A DNA stretch of 64,000 nt, taken from contig NZ_JASZYB010000003.1 in the NCBI RefSeq assembly GCF_030317205.1, positions 744,001-808,000 on the forward strand. Direction: 5' to 3'. The notes below the pieces were generated by a model. It made no database searches, was not told the DNA's origin, and worked only from the letters and a program-made list of their open reading frames with translations. The stretch comes from Variovorax sp. J2L1-78 (GTDB lineage: Bacteria > Pseudomonadota > Gammaproteobacteria > Burkholderiales > Burkholderiaceae_C). Each line of letters starts with the position of its first letter. Within the stretch, counting starts at the first letter, position 1. The position numbers and the translations under genes were made by a program. Below, in pieces: positions 29,201-45,129 of the stretch.

Positions 29201-31274
29201 TCGGACACCGCGATGTCGAAGGACAGCGTGGTCACGGCCAGCACACGGCGCTGGGCGTCGATGCCCGGCACCGTGCGCAGGCCGGTCAGCAGGTTGACCA
29301 CCGTGCGGTGCGGCACGCGCACGCCCTTGGGGCGGCCGGTCGAGCCGGAGGTGTAGATCACGTAGGCCACGTTGCCGGCATCGCCGCCGTGCGACGGCGC
29401 CGTCGGGGTCGGCTGCACGCCATCGGCACGCACGCGGGCCAGGGCCTGCAGGGGCGTGGTGGCGTCGGTGTCGGCATCGGTCACGGCGACGCGCAGTTGC
29501 GCGTCCTCGATCATGAATTCGATGCGTTCGCGCGGGAAGGCCGGGTCGAGCGGCACGTAGCCGGCGCCCGACTTCAGGATGCCGAGCAACGCCACCAGCA
29601 TGTGTGCGTTGCGCGCGCAGCACAGGCCCACCAGGTCGCCCGGGCCGATGCCCTGCGCCTGCAGGGCGGCGGCGAGGCCGTTGGCACGCTGGTCGAGGTC
29701 GCGGTAGCTGAGCGACGCGCCGCCGGCGCGCACCGCCGCCGCGTCGGGCGTGGCCTGGGCCTGGCGGCCGATGAGGGTGTCGATGCGCAGCTGCGCGTCG
29801 TAGGGCGCGGCCGTGGCGTTGAAGGACTGCAGCAGGGTGAGGTCTTCGCTGCTGCAGGCCAGGGCCTGGGCGACGGTCGCCTGGGGCTGGCGCGCGAGCT
29901 GCGCCAGCGCGTCGCCGTACAGCGCGAGCCAGCGCCGCACGGTGGCTTCGTCGAACAGCGCCGTGTTGTATTGCAGCTCGAGCTGCAGGCCGTCGGCCAC
30001 GGGCACCGCGTTGAGGAACAGCTCGAAGTTCTCGTAGTGGCGGGCGTTGCCCGACAGCCGGCTCTGCAGCCCGGGGAAGCTGCCGCCCTGCGCGGTCGTG
30101 GCGCGGTCGAGGTTGAACATCACGCTGACCAGCGACGGGCGGCTCGGGTCGCGCGTCACCGGCAGGTGCCGCAGCAGCGTGCCGTAGGTGAGCGTCTGGT
30201 GGTCGAAGGCGTCCAGCAGCGTGTTGGCGATCTGGCGCAGCAGCACGTCGAAGGGCTGGGCCGGATCGATCGCGACGCGCACCGGCAGCAGGTTGACGCA
30301 GTGGCCGACCAGCTTGGGCATGCCGCTGGCCGCCTGGCCTGCGGAGGGGACGCCGACCACGAGATCGTCCTGCTGCGACAGGCGATGCACCAGGGCGGCA
30401 AAGATGCTGAAGAGCGTGGCGAACAGGCTGACGCCGGCCCGCGCGCCGAGCTGGCGTGCGGCCTCGACCAGCGGCGCCGGCAGCAGCACGTCGGCACGCC
30501 GCGCATCGAAGCTGCGGCGCGCGGCGCGGGGGCGGTCCAGCGGGAGTTCGAGCGCGGGCAGCGTGTTGCCTGGGTACTGGCCGAGCCAGTACGCCAGTTG
30601 CGTCTGCGCCATCGGCGTGACGGCTTCGGCACGTTCCCATTGGGCGTAGTCGGCATAGCGGGGCGCCGGCTCGAGCGCCGTGCCCTGGCCGCGCTGCGCG
30701 GCATAGAGCAGGCCCAGGTCGTCGGCGATGACGCCCCACGACCAGCCGTCGCACACCGAGTGGTGCGCGGTCATCAGCAGCACGTGCTGCGTGGGGGCCA
30801 GCCGGTAGAGCCTGGCGCGGAACAGCGGGCCCTGCTCCAGGTCGAAGGGCGTCTCGACCGCTTCGGTGTGCGCCTTGGCCATGGCCAGGGCTTGCGCCGC
30901 GGCATCCATGCCGCTCAGGTCGTGCAGTGGAAGTGCGAATGCGCCGGGCACGGCGACGACCAGCTGCTCGCCATCGGGCGAGAAGGTCGCGCGCAGCGCC
31001 TCGTGCCGCGCCAGCAGCGCCGTCAGCGCGGCCGACAGGGCGGCGGTGTCGAGCGTGCCGTCCAGGTGCAGGTCGACCGACTCGTTGTAGGCGAGCGAGG
31101 CCTGGCTGCCGAGCCGGTGCGCCAGCCAGACTTCGCGCTGGGCCTCGGTGGTCGGGATGACGCCGGAAATCGCGCCCAGGGCGAAGGGGTCGAAGTCATC
31201 GACTTCGACGTCTTTGGCAACGTTCTGCAGGTTCACGTCGTGCTTTGCCGAATCGCGGGTGTCGGGCCAGCTGC

Positions 31275-31278
<4 letters not shown>
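26275..31278 (-). CDS. Non-ribosomal peptide synthetase, C-A-T-C-T
   Basis: A 1667-residue NRPS. Domain order: a short docking-like N-terminus (1-35); C1 (~40-480) with HHSVCDG at His172/173; A (~490-1000) with YTSGSTGRPKG, NGYGPTETT, YRTGDLGR and PNGKIDRKAL. T1 follows with Ser1029 in LGGHSLLA; C2 (~1090-1510) has HHLVWDG at His1222/1223; T2 has Ser1600 in LGGDSLLA. It ends ~65 residues later without a thioesterase or reductase. By the usual alignment the specificity residues read D-I-S-D-I-T-G-V-W-K, which I cannot assign; the frame is closest to glycine-like codes. T2 has no adenylation partner, so it must be loaded in trans or act as a holding site. The GTG start overlaps the upstream PKS stop by 4 bp. 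Confidence 0.92.
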
Positions 31279-38627
<7,349 letters not shown>

Positions 38628-38768
38628 CGGTGTGCCTTTCACACGACGGTTCCCAGTCTGGAAACCTCCGCGGTCATCTGTCTCGTCCTCGCCCTGCCTG
38701 ACTTGTCAGATTTAATAACAAAGCGTTCTTTTTGATGCTGATCTTCCACCTTGTGGATTGCATTCGCC

Positions 38769-38814
38769 CATCTGCCGAAAGTCCAACACACGGCATAGGC
38801 CGTTCTGGCAGATG
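38769..38814. repeat. Inverted repeat CATCTGCC...GGCAGATG
   Basis: CATCTGCC (38769-38776) and GGCAGATG (38807-38814) are perfect inverted copies, with a nested ACGGC/GCCGT pair between them (about 38790-38803). It may be a leader stem of the biosynthetic operon transcript or a bipartite operator. Confidence 0.5.
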
Positions 38815-38877
38815 GTGACGTAGGACGCAATTGGTTTCGATTGACAACTTGACAGCAGTCATCGTGACAAGGCGTTA

Positions 38878-38895
38878 CGCACAGTACATTGTGCG
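38878..38895. promoter_or_regulatory. Candidate operator palindrome CGCACA-N6-TGTGCG
   Basis: A perfect 6+6 inverted repeat with a 6-nt centre (18 bp), ~250 bp upstream of the megasynthase start. The size fits dimeric regulators such as LuxR-type, but no regulator gene is linked, so the cognate protein is unknown. Confidence 0.45.
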
Positions 38896-39012
38896 CCCAT
38901 TCCTGTAAGAAATGAATACTAAACACCTCAAGTCAACCATGGGTCGACCCGCCTGGTGGGCGGATGTGTGATGTATTCCCGCTGAACGCCGCCAGGGCGC
39001 CAGCCTGGCGAC

Positions 39013-39657
39013 TCAGTCGATGGTTTCGTCGAGGGCGTCGTCGACGAGGTGGCCCACGTCACCCCAGCCGACCAGGCTCAGGCCCTGCGGCGTCCAGAGG
39101 AGCCGATTGATGGCCGCGTTGCCCAGGTGCCAGGTGCGTGGCGCCTGGAGGTCTTGCCGCGTGGCGGCGCGGTACAGCACGTCCATGACGCCGCCGTGTG
39201 CCACCAGCACGATCAGTTCGCCGGCGTGCCGCGCCGCCAGCTCGTCGGCCACCCCTGTCACGCGCTCACGGAAGGTGAGCAGCGACTCGCCGTGGCCGCC
39301 GGGCCGGTAGTCGGGTTCGCGGGTGCGCCAGCGCCGCGCATCGTCCGGGGTCTCGGCATCGATCTCCGCGAAGGTGCGCCCTTCGAAGCTGCCGAAGGCG
39401 CGCTCGCGCAGCCGCGGCTCCGGCACGACCGCCAGCCCGCGGACCGCGCCGATCGCCTCGGCCGTCTGCCACGCCCGGGCGAGGTCGCTGGCGTAGATCG
39501 CCGAAATCGGCTCCTCGCCGAGCGCCCGGCCCACCTGCCGGGCCTGGCGCAGGCCGGTGTCGTTGAGGCCGATGTCCAGCTGGCCCTGGATGCGCGTGTC
39601 CACGTTCCAGGCCGTTTCCCCGTGGCGGACGGCGATGAGCCGGGTCGCCTCCATCAT
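39013..39657 (-). CDS. Histidine phosphatase family protein (GpmB-like)
   Basis: A 214-residue phosphoglycerate-mutase-fold phosphatase. The catalytic RHGE motif (IAVRHGETAWN) has the phospho-accepting His at residue 11, and the second catalytic His is in VLVAHGGVMD. The size and DARRWR region suggest a broad-specificity phosphatase (GpmB or CobC-like) rather than the glycolytic mutase. No cobalamin genes are nearby. It is transcribed on the minus strand, upstream of the biosynthetic operon but 385 bp away from it. Confidence 0.88.
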   Translation of the reverse strand: MMEATRLIAVRHGETAWNVDTRIQGQLDIGLNDTGLRQARQVGRALGEEPISAIYASDLARAWQTAEAIGAVRGLAVVPEPRLRERAFGSFEGRTFAEIDAETPDDARRWRTREPDYRPGGHGESLLTFRERVTGVADELAARHAGELIVLVAHGGVMDVLYRAATRQDLQAPRTWHLGNAAINRLLWTPQGLSLVGWGDVGHLVDDALDETID

Positions 39658-39682
39658 GCGGCGGGTGCGCCCAGGCGCTGCG

Positions 39683-40324
39683 TCATGGCGCGGCCTTGGG
39701 AATCTCGATGTTCACGCGGCGCTCGCCCTCGGGCGGGGTCGGGAAACCCTGCAAGGCGGCCTGGAACATCACCGGCAGGACGGCCGAATCGGCGCTGTAG
39801 GGCCCGTCGTTGCGGGCACGGGTTTCGTAGACCACCTTGTTCGACGGCAGCTCGCGCAGCACCACGCTCACTTCACGCAGGTACCAGGGGCTGGACGCCG
39901 GCGGGAAGCCCGGGCCGTACCAGCCAGGGCCGTACCAGCCCGGGCCGTACCAACCGCGCCCGTAGCGCGGCCCCGGGCCCCACGGTCCCCAGCCCGGGTA
40001 GAAGCCGGGGTCGCCCCACGGCGAATAGGTGGGCGTGACGCGGGCACCGATCTGCGCGGTGTAGCGGGCGCTGGCGTCGTCGCGCCGAAGGCCCGCGCGT
40101 TCAAATGCCGGCGCGGCCATGGCTTCGAGCGCCGCCGCACCGCGCGCGCCGTCGCCGTCCTGCTGCGAAGGCAGCCGTTCGAAGCGGTAGGTGGCGCCGG
40201 CCGCCACGTCGGCGGCCGGCAGGCTCGAGAAGCTGCGCACGTCGCTGTCGACCACCCAGCGGGTGGCGCAGCCGCTGAGCAGCGTCAGCAGCGCGGCGGC
40301 GGTCAGGATTCGGCGAAGAGGCAT
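39683..40324 (-). CDS. DUF4136 lipoprotein
   Basis: A 213-residue outer-membrane lipoprotein: signal peptide with lipobox LLSGC (Cys at residue 19), then a DUF4136 domain. A central Gly/Trp/Tyr/Pro region contains GPGWY repeats encoded by a 15-bp tandem repeat at 39910-39954. The ATG at 40324 has GGAGA nine bases upstream. DUF4136 proteins are common small envelope proteins of unknown function. It lies between ttcA and the histidine-phosphatase gene on the same strand. Confidence 0.85.
   Translation of the reverse strand: MPLRRILTAAALLTLLSGCATRWVVDSDVRSFSSLPAADVAAGATYRFERLPSQQDGDGARGAAALEAMAAPAFERAGLRRDDASARYTAQIGARVTPTYSPWGDPGFYPGWGPWGPGPRYGRGWYGPGWYGPGWYGPGFPPASSPWYLREVSVVLRELPSNKVVYETRARNDGPYSADSAVLPVMFQAALQGFPTPPEGERRVNIEIPKAAP
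39910..39954. repeat. 15-bp tandem repeat, three copies
   Basis: Three near-identical units of CCGGGCCGTACCAGC lie in the DUF4136 gene and encode the GPGWY repeats. In-frame expansion or contraction would change the protein by five residues at a time. Confidence 0.8.
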
Positions 40325-40383
40325 GGCGAAAGATCTCCAAAGGCGCGACAGCGGCAACAGCGGCGGCAGCGCCGTCGCGCCGC

Positions 40384-41301
40384 TCAGAGCTGGACGATGC
40401 GCAAGGGCGATGCCGCCGCAGGGAATTCGGGTGCGTCGAAGGCCTTGTCGCCTTCGGGGTCGGGCACACCCGTTGCCTTCAGACCCTTGAAGTCGAAGGA
40501 TGTTCCGTCCAGAAGATGCGACGGCACGATGCTCTGCAGGGCGCCGAACATGTTCTCGATGCGGCCGGGGTGCTTCTTCTCCCACTCGCGCAGCATTTCG
40601 CCGACCTGCTTGCGCTGCAGGTTTTCCTGGCTGCCGCACAGCGTGCAGGGAATGATCGGGAATTCGCGGTGCTGCGCCCAGCGGATCAGGTCCTTCTCGG
40701 CCACGTAGGCCAGCGGGCGGATCACGACGTGGCGGCCGTCGTCGCTCACCAGCTTCGGCGGCATCGACTTGAGCTTGGCCGCGAAGAACATGTTGAGGAA
40801 GAAGGTCTGCAGCATGTCGTCGCGGTGGTGGCCCAGCGCGACCTTGGTGGCGCCCAGCTCGTCCGCCACGCGGTACAGGATGCCGCGGCGCAGCCGGCTG
40901 CACAGGCCGCAGGTCGTCTTGCCCTCGGGGATCACGCGCTTGACGATGCTGTAGGTGTCCTGTTCCTCGATGTGGAAGGGCACGCCCAGCGCCGTGAGGT
41001 AGGTCGGCAGCACGTCTTCGGGGAAGCCGGGCTGCTTCTGGTCGAGGTTGACCGCCACGATGTCGAAATGGATCGGCGCACGCGCGCGCAGCTTGAGCAG
41101 GATGTCGAGCAGCGCGTAGCTGTCCTTCCCGCCCGAGACGCACACCATGACCTTGTCGCCCTCTTCGATCATGTTGTAGTCGACGATGGCCTTGCCGACT
41201 TCGCGGCAAAGGCGCTTCTCGAGCTTGTGCGTCTCGCGCTCGATCTTCAGGACCTTGTCCTGCGACACGGCTTCTTCGTGATCTGTCCAAACAACGCTCA
41301 T
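40384..41301 (-). CDS. ttcA: tRNA 2-thiocytidine(32) synthetase
   Basis: A 305-residue PP-loop ATPase that thiolates C32 of certain tRNAs using a [4Fe-4S] cluster. It has the PP-loop SGGKDSYALLD, the catalytic/cluster pair CGLC (TTCGLCSRLRRG) and the second Cys motif CTLCGSQENLQR. The start at 41301 (MSVVW) overlaps the folB stop by 4 bp (ATGA); an in-frame ATG two codons upstream is possible. Length and motif order are typical of TtcA. Confidence 0.94.
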   Translation of the reverse strand: MSVVWTDHEEAVSQDKVLKIERETHKLEKRLCREVGKAIVDYNMIEEGDKVMVCVSGGKDSYALLDILLKLRARAPIHFDIVAVNLDQKQPGFPEDVLPTYLTALGVPFHIEEQDTYSIVKRVIPEGKTTCGLCSRLRRGILYRVADELGATKVALGHHRDDMLQTFFLNMFFAAKLKSMPPKLVSDDGRHVVIRPLAYVAEKDLIRWAQHREFPIIPCTLCGSQENLQRKQVGEMLREWEKKHPGRIENMFGALQSIVPSHLLDGTSFDFKGLKATGVPDPEGDKAFDAPEFPAAASPLRIVQL

Positions 41302-41669
41302 GACCATTGCCCCGTTTCCACGCGAATCGCGACTTCGCAGTCGTCGAAGATCTTCAGCTTGGCGATCTTCACCCGCACACCCAGCACGCCGGGCAGCTGC
41401 ATCAGCCGGTGCGCCAGCTTGCCGATGAGGCTTTCCAGCAGGTTCATGTGCACCTCGGTGCACTCGTCGATGATGATGCGGCGCACCTTGCGGTAGTCCA
41501 GCACGTGCGTGATGTCGTCGTCGGCCGGCAGCAGCGGCTGGCTGCCGAGGTTGAGCTCCGCGTCGACCTGGATCTGCTGCGGCGCGTCGTGTTCCTGCGC
41601 GAGGATGCCCAGGCTCGCGTCGAAGCGCAGGCTGGTCAGCGTGAGGATCTGGGTGCCCTTGGTCAGCAT
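41298..41669 (-). CDS. folB: Dihydroneopterin aldolase
   Basis: A 123-residue enzyme of folate synthesis that cleaves dihydroneopterin to 6-hydroxymethyl-dihydropterin and glycolaldehyde. The FolB pattern is seen: conserved strand VDAELNLGSQPLLPADDDITHVLDYRKV, substrate-binding Glu in LLESLIGKLA and a late basic motif VKIAKLKIFDD. It overlaps ttcA by 4 bp and sits 7 bp after a pteridine-reductase-like SDR, which supports a pterin role for both. Confidence 0.88.
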   Translation of the reverse strand: MLTKGTQILTLTSLRFDASLGILAQEHDAPQQIQVDAELNLGSQPLLPADDDITHVLDYRKVRRIIIDECTEVHMNLLESLIGKLAHRLMQLPGVLGVRVKIAKLKIFDDCEVAIRVETGQWS

Positions 41670-41676
41670 CGGTGGC

Positions 41677-42462
41677 TCACATCAGCGAAAAATCGCGTTC
41701 GAATTTCATCAGGTGCTGGCCGCCATCCACCAGCAGCGTCGTGCCGGTGATGGACTGGTTCTCCAGCGCGAATTTCACGGTGGCCGCCACGTCGGCAGCC
41801 GACGAGGAACGGCCCAGCGGGCTGGCCGAATGCAGGCTGCGGAATTTCTCTTCGCTCAGCATGTGGCTCGTGAGCGTGAGGCCCGGCGCGACGCCCACCA
41901 CGCGCAGCTGCGGTGCCAGCGCCAGCGCCAGCATGGTGTTGGCGGCTTCCAGCGCGGCCTTCGACAGCGTGTAGCTCAGGAAGTCGGGGTTCTGGTTCCA
42001 GAGCTTCTGGTCGAGCAGGTTCACCACGGCGCCCTGCGCCTCCGCCCCGCGCGACAGCAGGTGCGTGTGCAGCGCCTTTGCGAGCAGGATCGGCGCCGCG
42101 GTGTTGGTGCGCAGATGCGCCTCCAGCGATGCGAAACCGATGCTCGCCGCGTCGTCGTGCTCGAACAGCGACGCGCTGTTGACCACCGCGTCGAGCCGAC
42201 CGAACTGCGCGACCACCTGCGGCAGCAGTTCGCGCACCTGGGCCTCGTCGGCCAGGTCGGCGCTGACCATGGCCGAGGCCACGCCCGAGCGCGCGGCGCA
42301 ATCGGCCGCGGTCTGGCGCGCCTCGTCGGACGAGTGCCGGTAGTGCACCGCCACCTGCCAGCCGCCGTCGGCCAGCGCGAGCGCGATCTCGCGGCCGAGT
42401 CGCTTGGCGGCGCCGGTGACGAGAACGGTGCGCACGGGGCGCGCGGACGAGGTCTGGGGCAT
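41677..42462 (-). CDS. Short-chain reductase, probable dihydromonapterin/pteridine reductase
   Basis: A 261-residue SDR. The nucleotide motif TGAAKRLGREIA and the catalytic YTLSK are visible, and the GxxxxxG turn (AAKRLG) is the pteridine-reductase/FolM variant. Adjacency to folB (7-bp gap) makes dihydromonapterin or dihydropteridine reductase (FolM-type) the best guess. The ATG at 42462 is 31 bp from the divergent methyltransferase start. A generic oxidoreductase role cannot be excluded. Confidence 0.8.
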   Translation of the reverse strand: MPQTSSARPVRTVLVTGAAKRLGREIALALADGGWQVAVHYRHSSDEARQTAADCAARSGVASAMVSADLADEAQVRELLPQVVAQFGRLDAVVNSASLFEHDDAASIGFASLEAHLRTNTAAPILLAKALHTHLLSRGAEAQGAVVNLLDQKLWNQNPDFLSYTLSKAALEAANTMLALALAPQLRVVGVAPGLTLTSHMLSEEKFRSLHSASPLGRSSSAADVAATVKFALENQSITGTTLLVDGGQHLMKFERDFSLM

Positions 42463-42493
42463 GGGGGAAGAAGTGAGGAGAGACAATCGCGGC

Positions 42494-43591
42494 GTGACCA
42501 CGACCCCTCCAATTTTAACGACCGCGCTCGACCGGCTCATCGGTCAGGCCATTCAACGCGCCGGCGGCTGGATCGGCTTCGACCGCTTCATGGCGCTCGC
42601 GCTCTATGCGCCGGGCCTCGGCTACTACGCCAACGCGAGCCGCAAGTTCGGCCACCTGCCATCCTCCGGCAGCGACTTCGTCACCGCACCCGAGCTCACG
42701 CCGCTGTTCGGCCAGACGCTGGCGGTGCAGGTCGGCGAGGCGCTGGAGCGCAGCGGCACCGACGAGGTCTGGGAATTCGGCGCCGGCTCCGGCGCGCTGG
42801 CGCTGCAGCTGCTCGACACGCTGGGCGAACGCATCGTGCGCTACCGCATCGTCGACCTGTCGGGCACGCTGCGCGAACGTCAGCAGGCGACGCTGGCCGT
42901 CCATGCGCCCAAGGTCGAGTGGCTGAGCGCGTTGCCCGAGACGATGCAGGGCGTGGTCGTCGGCAACGAGGTGCTCGACGCCATGCCGGTGCACCTGCTG
43001 GCGCGCGTCGGCGGGCGCTGGTTCGAGCGTGGCGTGGTGCATGGCGCGAACGGCGGCTGGGCCTGGGAAGACCGCCCGACCACGCTGCGCCCGCCGATCG
43101 AGATCGACGGCGAGCACGACTACCTCACCGAGATCCACCCGCAGGCCAAGGCCTTCGTCGCCACGCTGGCGGACCGATTGAAGAAAGGTGCCGCCTTTTT
43201 CCTCGACTACGGCTTCCCGGAGTCGGAGTACTACCACCCGCAGCGCCACATGGGCACCGTGATGTGCCACCAGGCGCACCGTGCCGACGACAACCCGCTG
43301 GTCGACGTCGGCGCCAAGGACGTCACCGCGCATGTCGACTTCACCGGCATCGCCCTGGCCGCGCAGGACGCCGGGCTGCACGTGCTGGGCTACACCAGCC
43401 AGGGGCGCTTCCTCATCAACTGCGGCTTGCTCACCTTGTCCGACCAGGCCAGCGTGGCACAGCGCACGCTGGCGGGCCACCTGGTGCACGAGCACGAGAT
43501 GGGCGAGCTCTTCAAGGTGATCGGCCTGGCTGCCGGCGAGCCCTGGGAGCCGATCGGCTTCGCCGCGGGCGACCGCAGCCACACCCTGTAG
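42494..43591 (+). CDS. MidA/NDUFAF7-family SAM-dependent methyltransferase
   Basis: A 365-residue DUF185-family methyltransferase. Motif I is VWEFGAGSGALALQLL; the family PxxxPLFGQTLA and EVLDAMPVH segments are also present. In eukaryotes this family methylates an Arg of complex I; the bacterial substrate is not established. The GTG at 42494 is preferred because upstream frames run into the divergent SDR gene. The N-terminal region (LIGQAIQRAGGWIGFDRFM) is a normal start for the family. Confidence 0.87.
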   Translation: MTTTPPILTTALDRLIGQAIQRAGGWIGFDRFMALALYAPGLGYYANASRKFGHLPSSGSDFVTAPELTPLFGQTLAVQVGEALERSGTDEVWEFGAGSGALALQLLDTLGERIVRYRIVDLSGTLRERQQATLAVHAPKVEWLSALPETMQGVVVGNEVLDAMPVHLLARVGGRWFERGVVHGANGGWAWEDRPTTLRPPIEIDGEHDYLTEIHPQAKAFVATLADRLKKGAAFFLDYGFPESEYYHPQRHMGTVMCHQAHRADDNPLVDVGAKDVTAHVDFTGIALAAQDAGLHVLGYTSQGRFLINCGLLTLSDQASVAQRTLAGHLVHEHEMGELFKVIGLAAGEPWEPIGFAAGDRSHTL

Positions 43592-43606
43592 CGCGCCGCG
43601 CGCGCA

Positions 43607-43987
43607 TCAAGGCGGCGGCAAGCCACGGACCGCGCGCAGCTCCTTCTTCAGAAAGGCGTTGGCCTCCACGGGCGCGGCGTCGCCCAGCTTCACCATGTAC
43701 GGCTTGCCGGTCATTTCCGAGCGCGAGGCGCACATGTCGATGAAGTCCTCGGCGGTGACGATCCTGTCTTTGAAGTGCGCGTACTTGGCCTGCATGTGCT
43801 GCGCCGCTTCGGCCGCCGTGTGGGCGCCGCCGTTGCGCAGGAAGGTCATGGTCGACATCTTCTCGACGCGCTGGATCAGCGTCTGGATCACCACATGCTC
43901 TTCGGCGGAAGGCGTCGCCGCGCTCAGGGTCGCCCAGGCCAGCAGCAGTGCCGGCAACAGGTGGCGGAGCCATCGATGAAATGCCAT
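43607..43987 (-). CDS. DUF5329 periplasmic protein
   Basis: A 126-residue protein with a signal peptide (about residues 1-24). The mature domain matches the DUF5329 pattern: FLRNGGAHTAAEAAQHMQAKY, then TAEDFIDMCASRSEMTGKPYMV. The function is unknown, and members are often found singly in proteobacterial envelopes. It converges with the methyltransferase gene (15 bp apart) and is divergent from the HisN-like gene. Confidence 0.82.
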   Translation of the reverse strand: MAFHRWLRHLLPALLLAWATLSAATPSAEEHVVIQTLIQRVEKMSTMTFLRNGGAHTAAEAAQHMQAKYAHFKDRIVTAEDFIDMCASRSEMTGKPYMVKLGDAAPVEANAFLKKELRAVRGLPPP

Positions 43988-44129
43988 GCCTTTGTCTTTC
44001 CGTGAGGTCTTTCCGTGAGATTTGGGCCATGCTTGCAGCCTCGGCGCAGCCTGTCAAACTGACGCCATCCGCTGGGGTCTAATGGCCCGTCCGTCCTCGA
44101 TCCCGTCACCCTTCGCCGAGCCCCGCCCG

Positions 44130-44903
44130 ATGAGCCTTCCCCCCGATCTCCTGCGCACCGCCCATGCTCTTGCCGATGCCGCGGCCGCGCAGTCGATGGC
44201 ATACTTTCGCACACCGCTGGACATCATCACCAAGGCCGACGAAAGCCCCGTGACGCTGGCCGACCGCGCCGCCGAGACGGCGATGCGCGCGGTGCTCGCC
44301 GCCGAGCGGCCGGCCGATGGCATCTATGGCGAGGAGCATGGGTCGGAGCGCGTCGACGCGGCGCGCGTGTGGGTGCTCGACCCGATCGACGGCACGCGCA
44401 GCTTCATCACCGCCTCGCCGCTGTGGGGCACGCTGATCGGCGTGCTCGAAGGCGCGCGCGTGGTGCTCGGCATGGTCGACATGCCGGTGCTGGGCGAACG
44501 CTGGGTCGGGCAGGCCGGCGTCGGCGCGCACCGCAACGGCGTGGCCGTGCAGGCGAGCGCCTGCCGCGAGATCGCACAGGCCCGCATCGTCACCACCTCG
44601 CCCGACATCTTCAATGCCGCCGACTGGCAGGCCTTCGACGCGCTGAGCCGGCGCTGCGCGATGCGCCGCTTCGGCGGCGACTGCTACGGCTACGCGCAAC
44701 TGGCCGGCGGCACCGTCGACCTGGTGGTCGAAACCGGCCTGCAGCCCTACGACTACCTCGGTCCGGCCGGCCTGATCGAGGCCGCCGGCGGCGTGATCAC
44801 CGACTGGGAAGGCCGCGCGCTGGGCCTCAAGTCCGACGGCCGCGTCGTGGCGGCGGCCACCCCCGAGCTTCACCGACAGGCGCTCGCCGCCCTGGCTGCC
44901 TAG
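44130..44903 (+). CDS. hisN: Histidinol-phosphatase, inositol-monophosphatase type
   Basis: A 257-residue Mg-dependent phosphatase of the IMPase superfamily. The metal/phosphate motifs are GEEHGSE, DPIDGTRSF (Asp/Asp ligand pair) and GGDCYGYAQLA. The HisN-type signature (short N-terminus, GGDCYGY variant of the WDxAAG site) suggests it supplies the histidinol phosphatase step, but inositol or PAP phosphatase activity is possible. The ATG at 44130 follows the family N-terminus. No other his genes are linked. Confidence 0.82.
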   Translation: MSLPPDLLRTAHALADAAAAQSMAYFRTPLDIITKADESPVTLADRAAETAMRAVLAAERPADGIYGEEHGSERVDAARVWVLDPIDGTRSFITASPLWGTLIGVLEGARVVLGMVDMPVLGERWVGQAGVGAHRNGVAVQASACREIAQARIVTTSPDIFNAADWQAFDALSRRCAMRRFGGDCYGYAQLAGGTVDLVVETGLQPYDYLGPAGLIEAAGGVITDWEGRALGLKSDGRVVAAATPELHRQALAALAA

Positions 44904-44912
44904 ACTGTTGGC

Positions 44913-45107
44913 ATGATTCGCTGGCTGGTCGTCGTCGTGCTCGCGCTGCTGCTCATGAGCGGGCTGACGGCATGGCTGCGGCGCTTCGGTTTCGGGCGCC
45001 TGCCCGGCGACTTCGAGTTCCGCGCCTTCGGGCGTGAATGGCAATTGCCGATCGGCAGCACGGTGGCGCTCAGCACCATCGCCGCGCTGGTGGCCAAGCT
45101 GATCTGA
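44913..45107 (+). CDS. DUF2905 small membrane protein
   Basis: A 64-residue DUF2905 protein: an N-terminal transmembrane helix (LVVVVLALLLMSGLTAWL), the conserved RFGFGRLPGDF turn and a second helix near the end. It begins 9 bp after hisN on the same strand. Function is unknown. Confidence 0.85.
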   Translation: MIRWLVVVVLALLLMSGLTAWLRRFGFGRLPGDFEFRAFGREWQLPIGSTVALSTIAALVAKLI

Positions 45108-45129
45108 TCCCAAGAGAGACACCCACGCC

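Larger units (their letters stand above)
38628..39012. other. 385-bp AT-richer promoter region of the biosynthetic operon
   Basis: No protein gene is seen. The composition is visibly lower in GC than the surroundings. It holds an 18-bp palindrome (38878-38895), an 11-bp palindrome (38858-38868) and an 8-bp inverted repeat spanning 38769-38814. It should contain the operon promoter on the minus strand and the end of the histidine-phosphatase transcript. I see no convincing -35/-10 pair. Confidence 0.55.

Noticed and set aside
38769..38814. LuxR-type (lux box) operator
   Set aside because: The arms resemble half of a lux box, but the 30-nt spacing is wrong for a 20-bp dyad. It is kept only as an inverted repeat.
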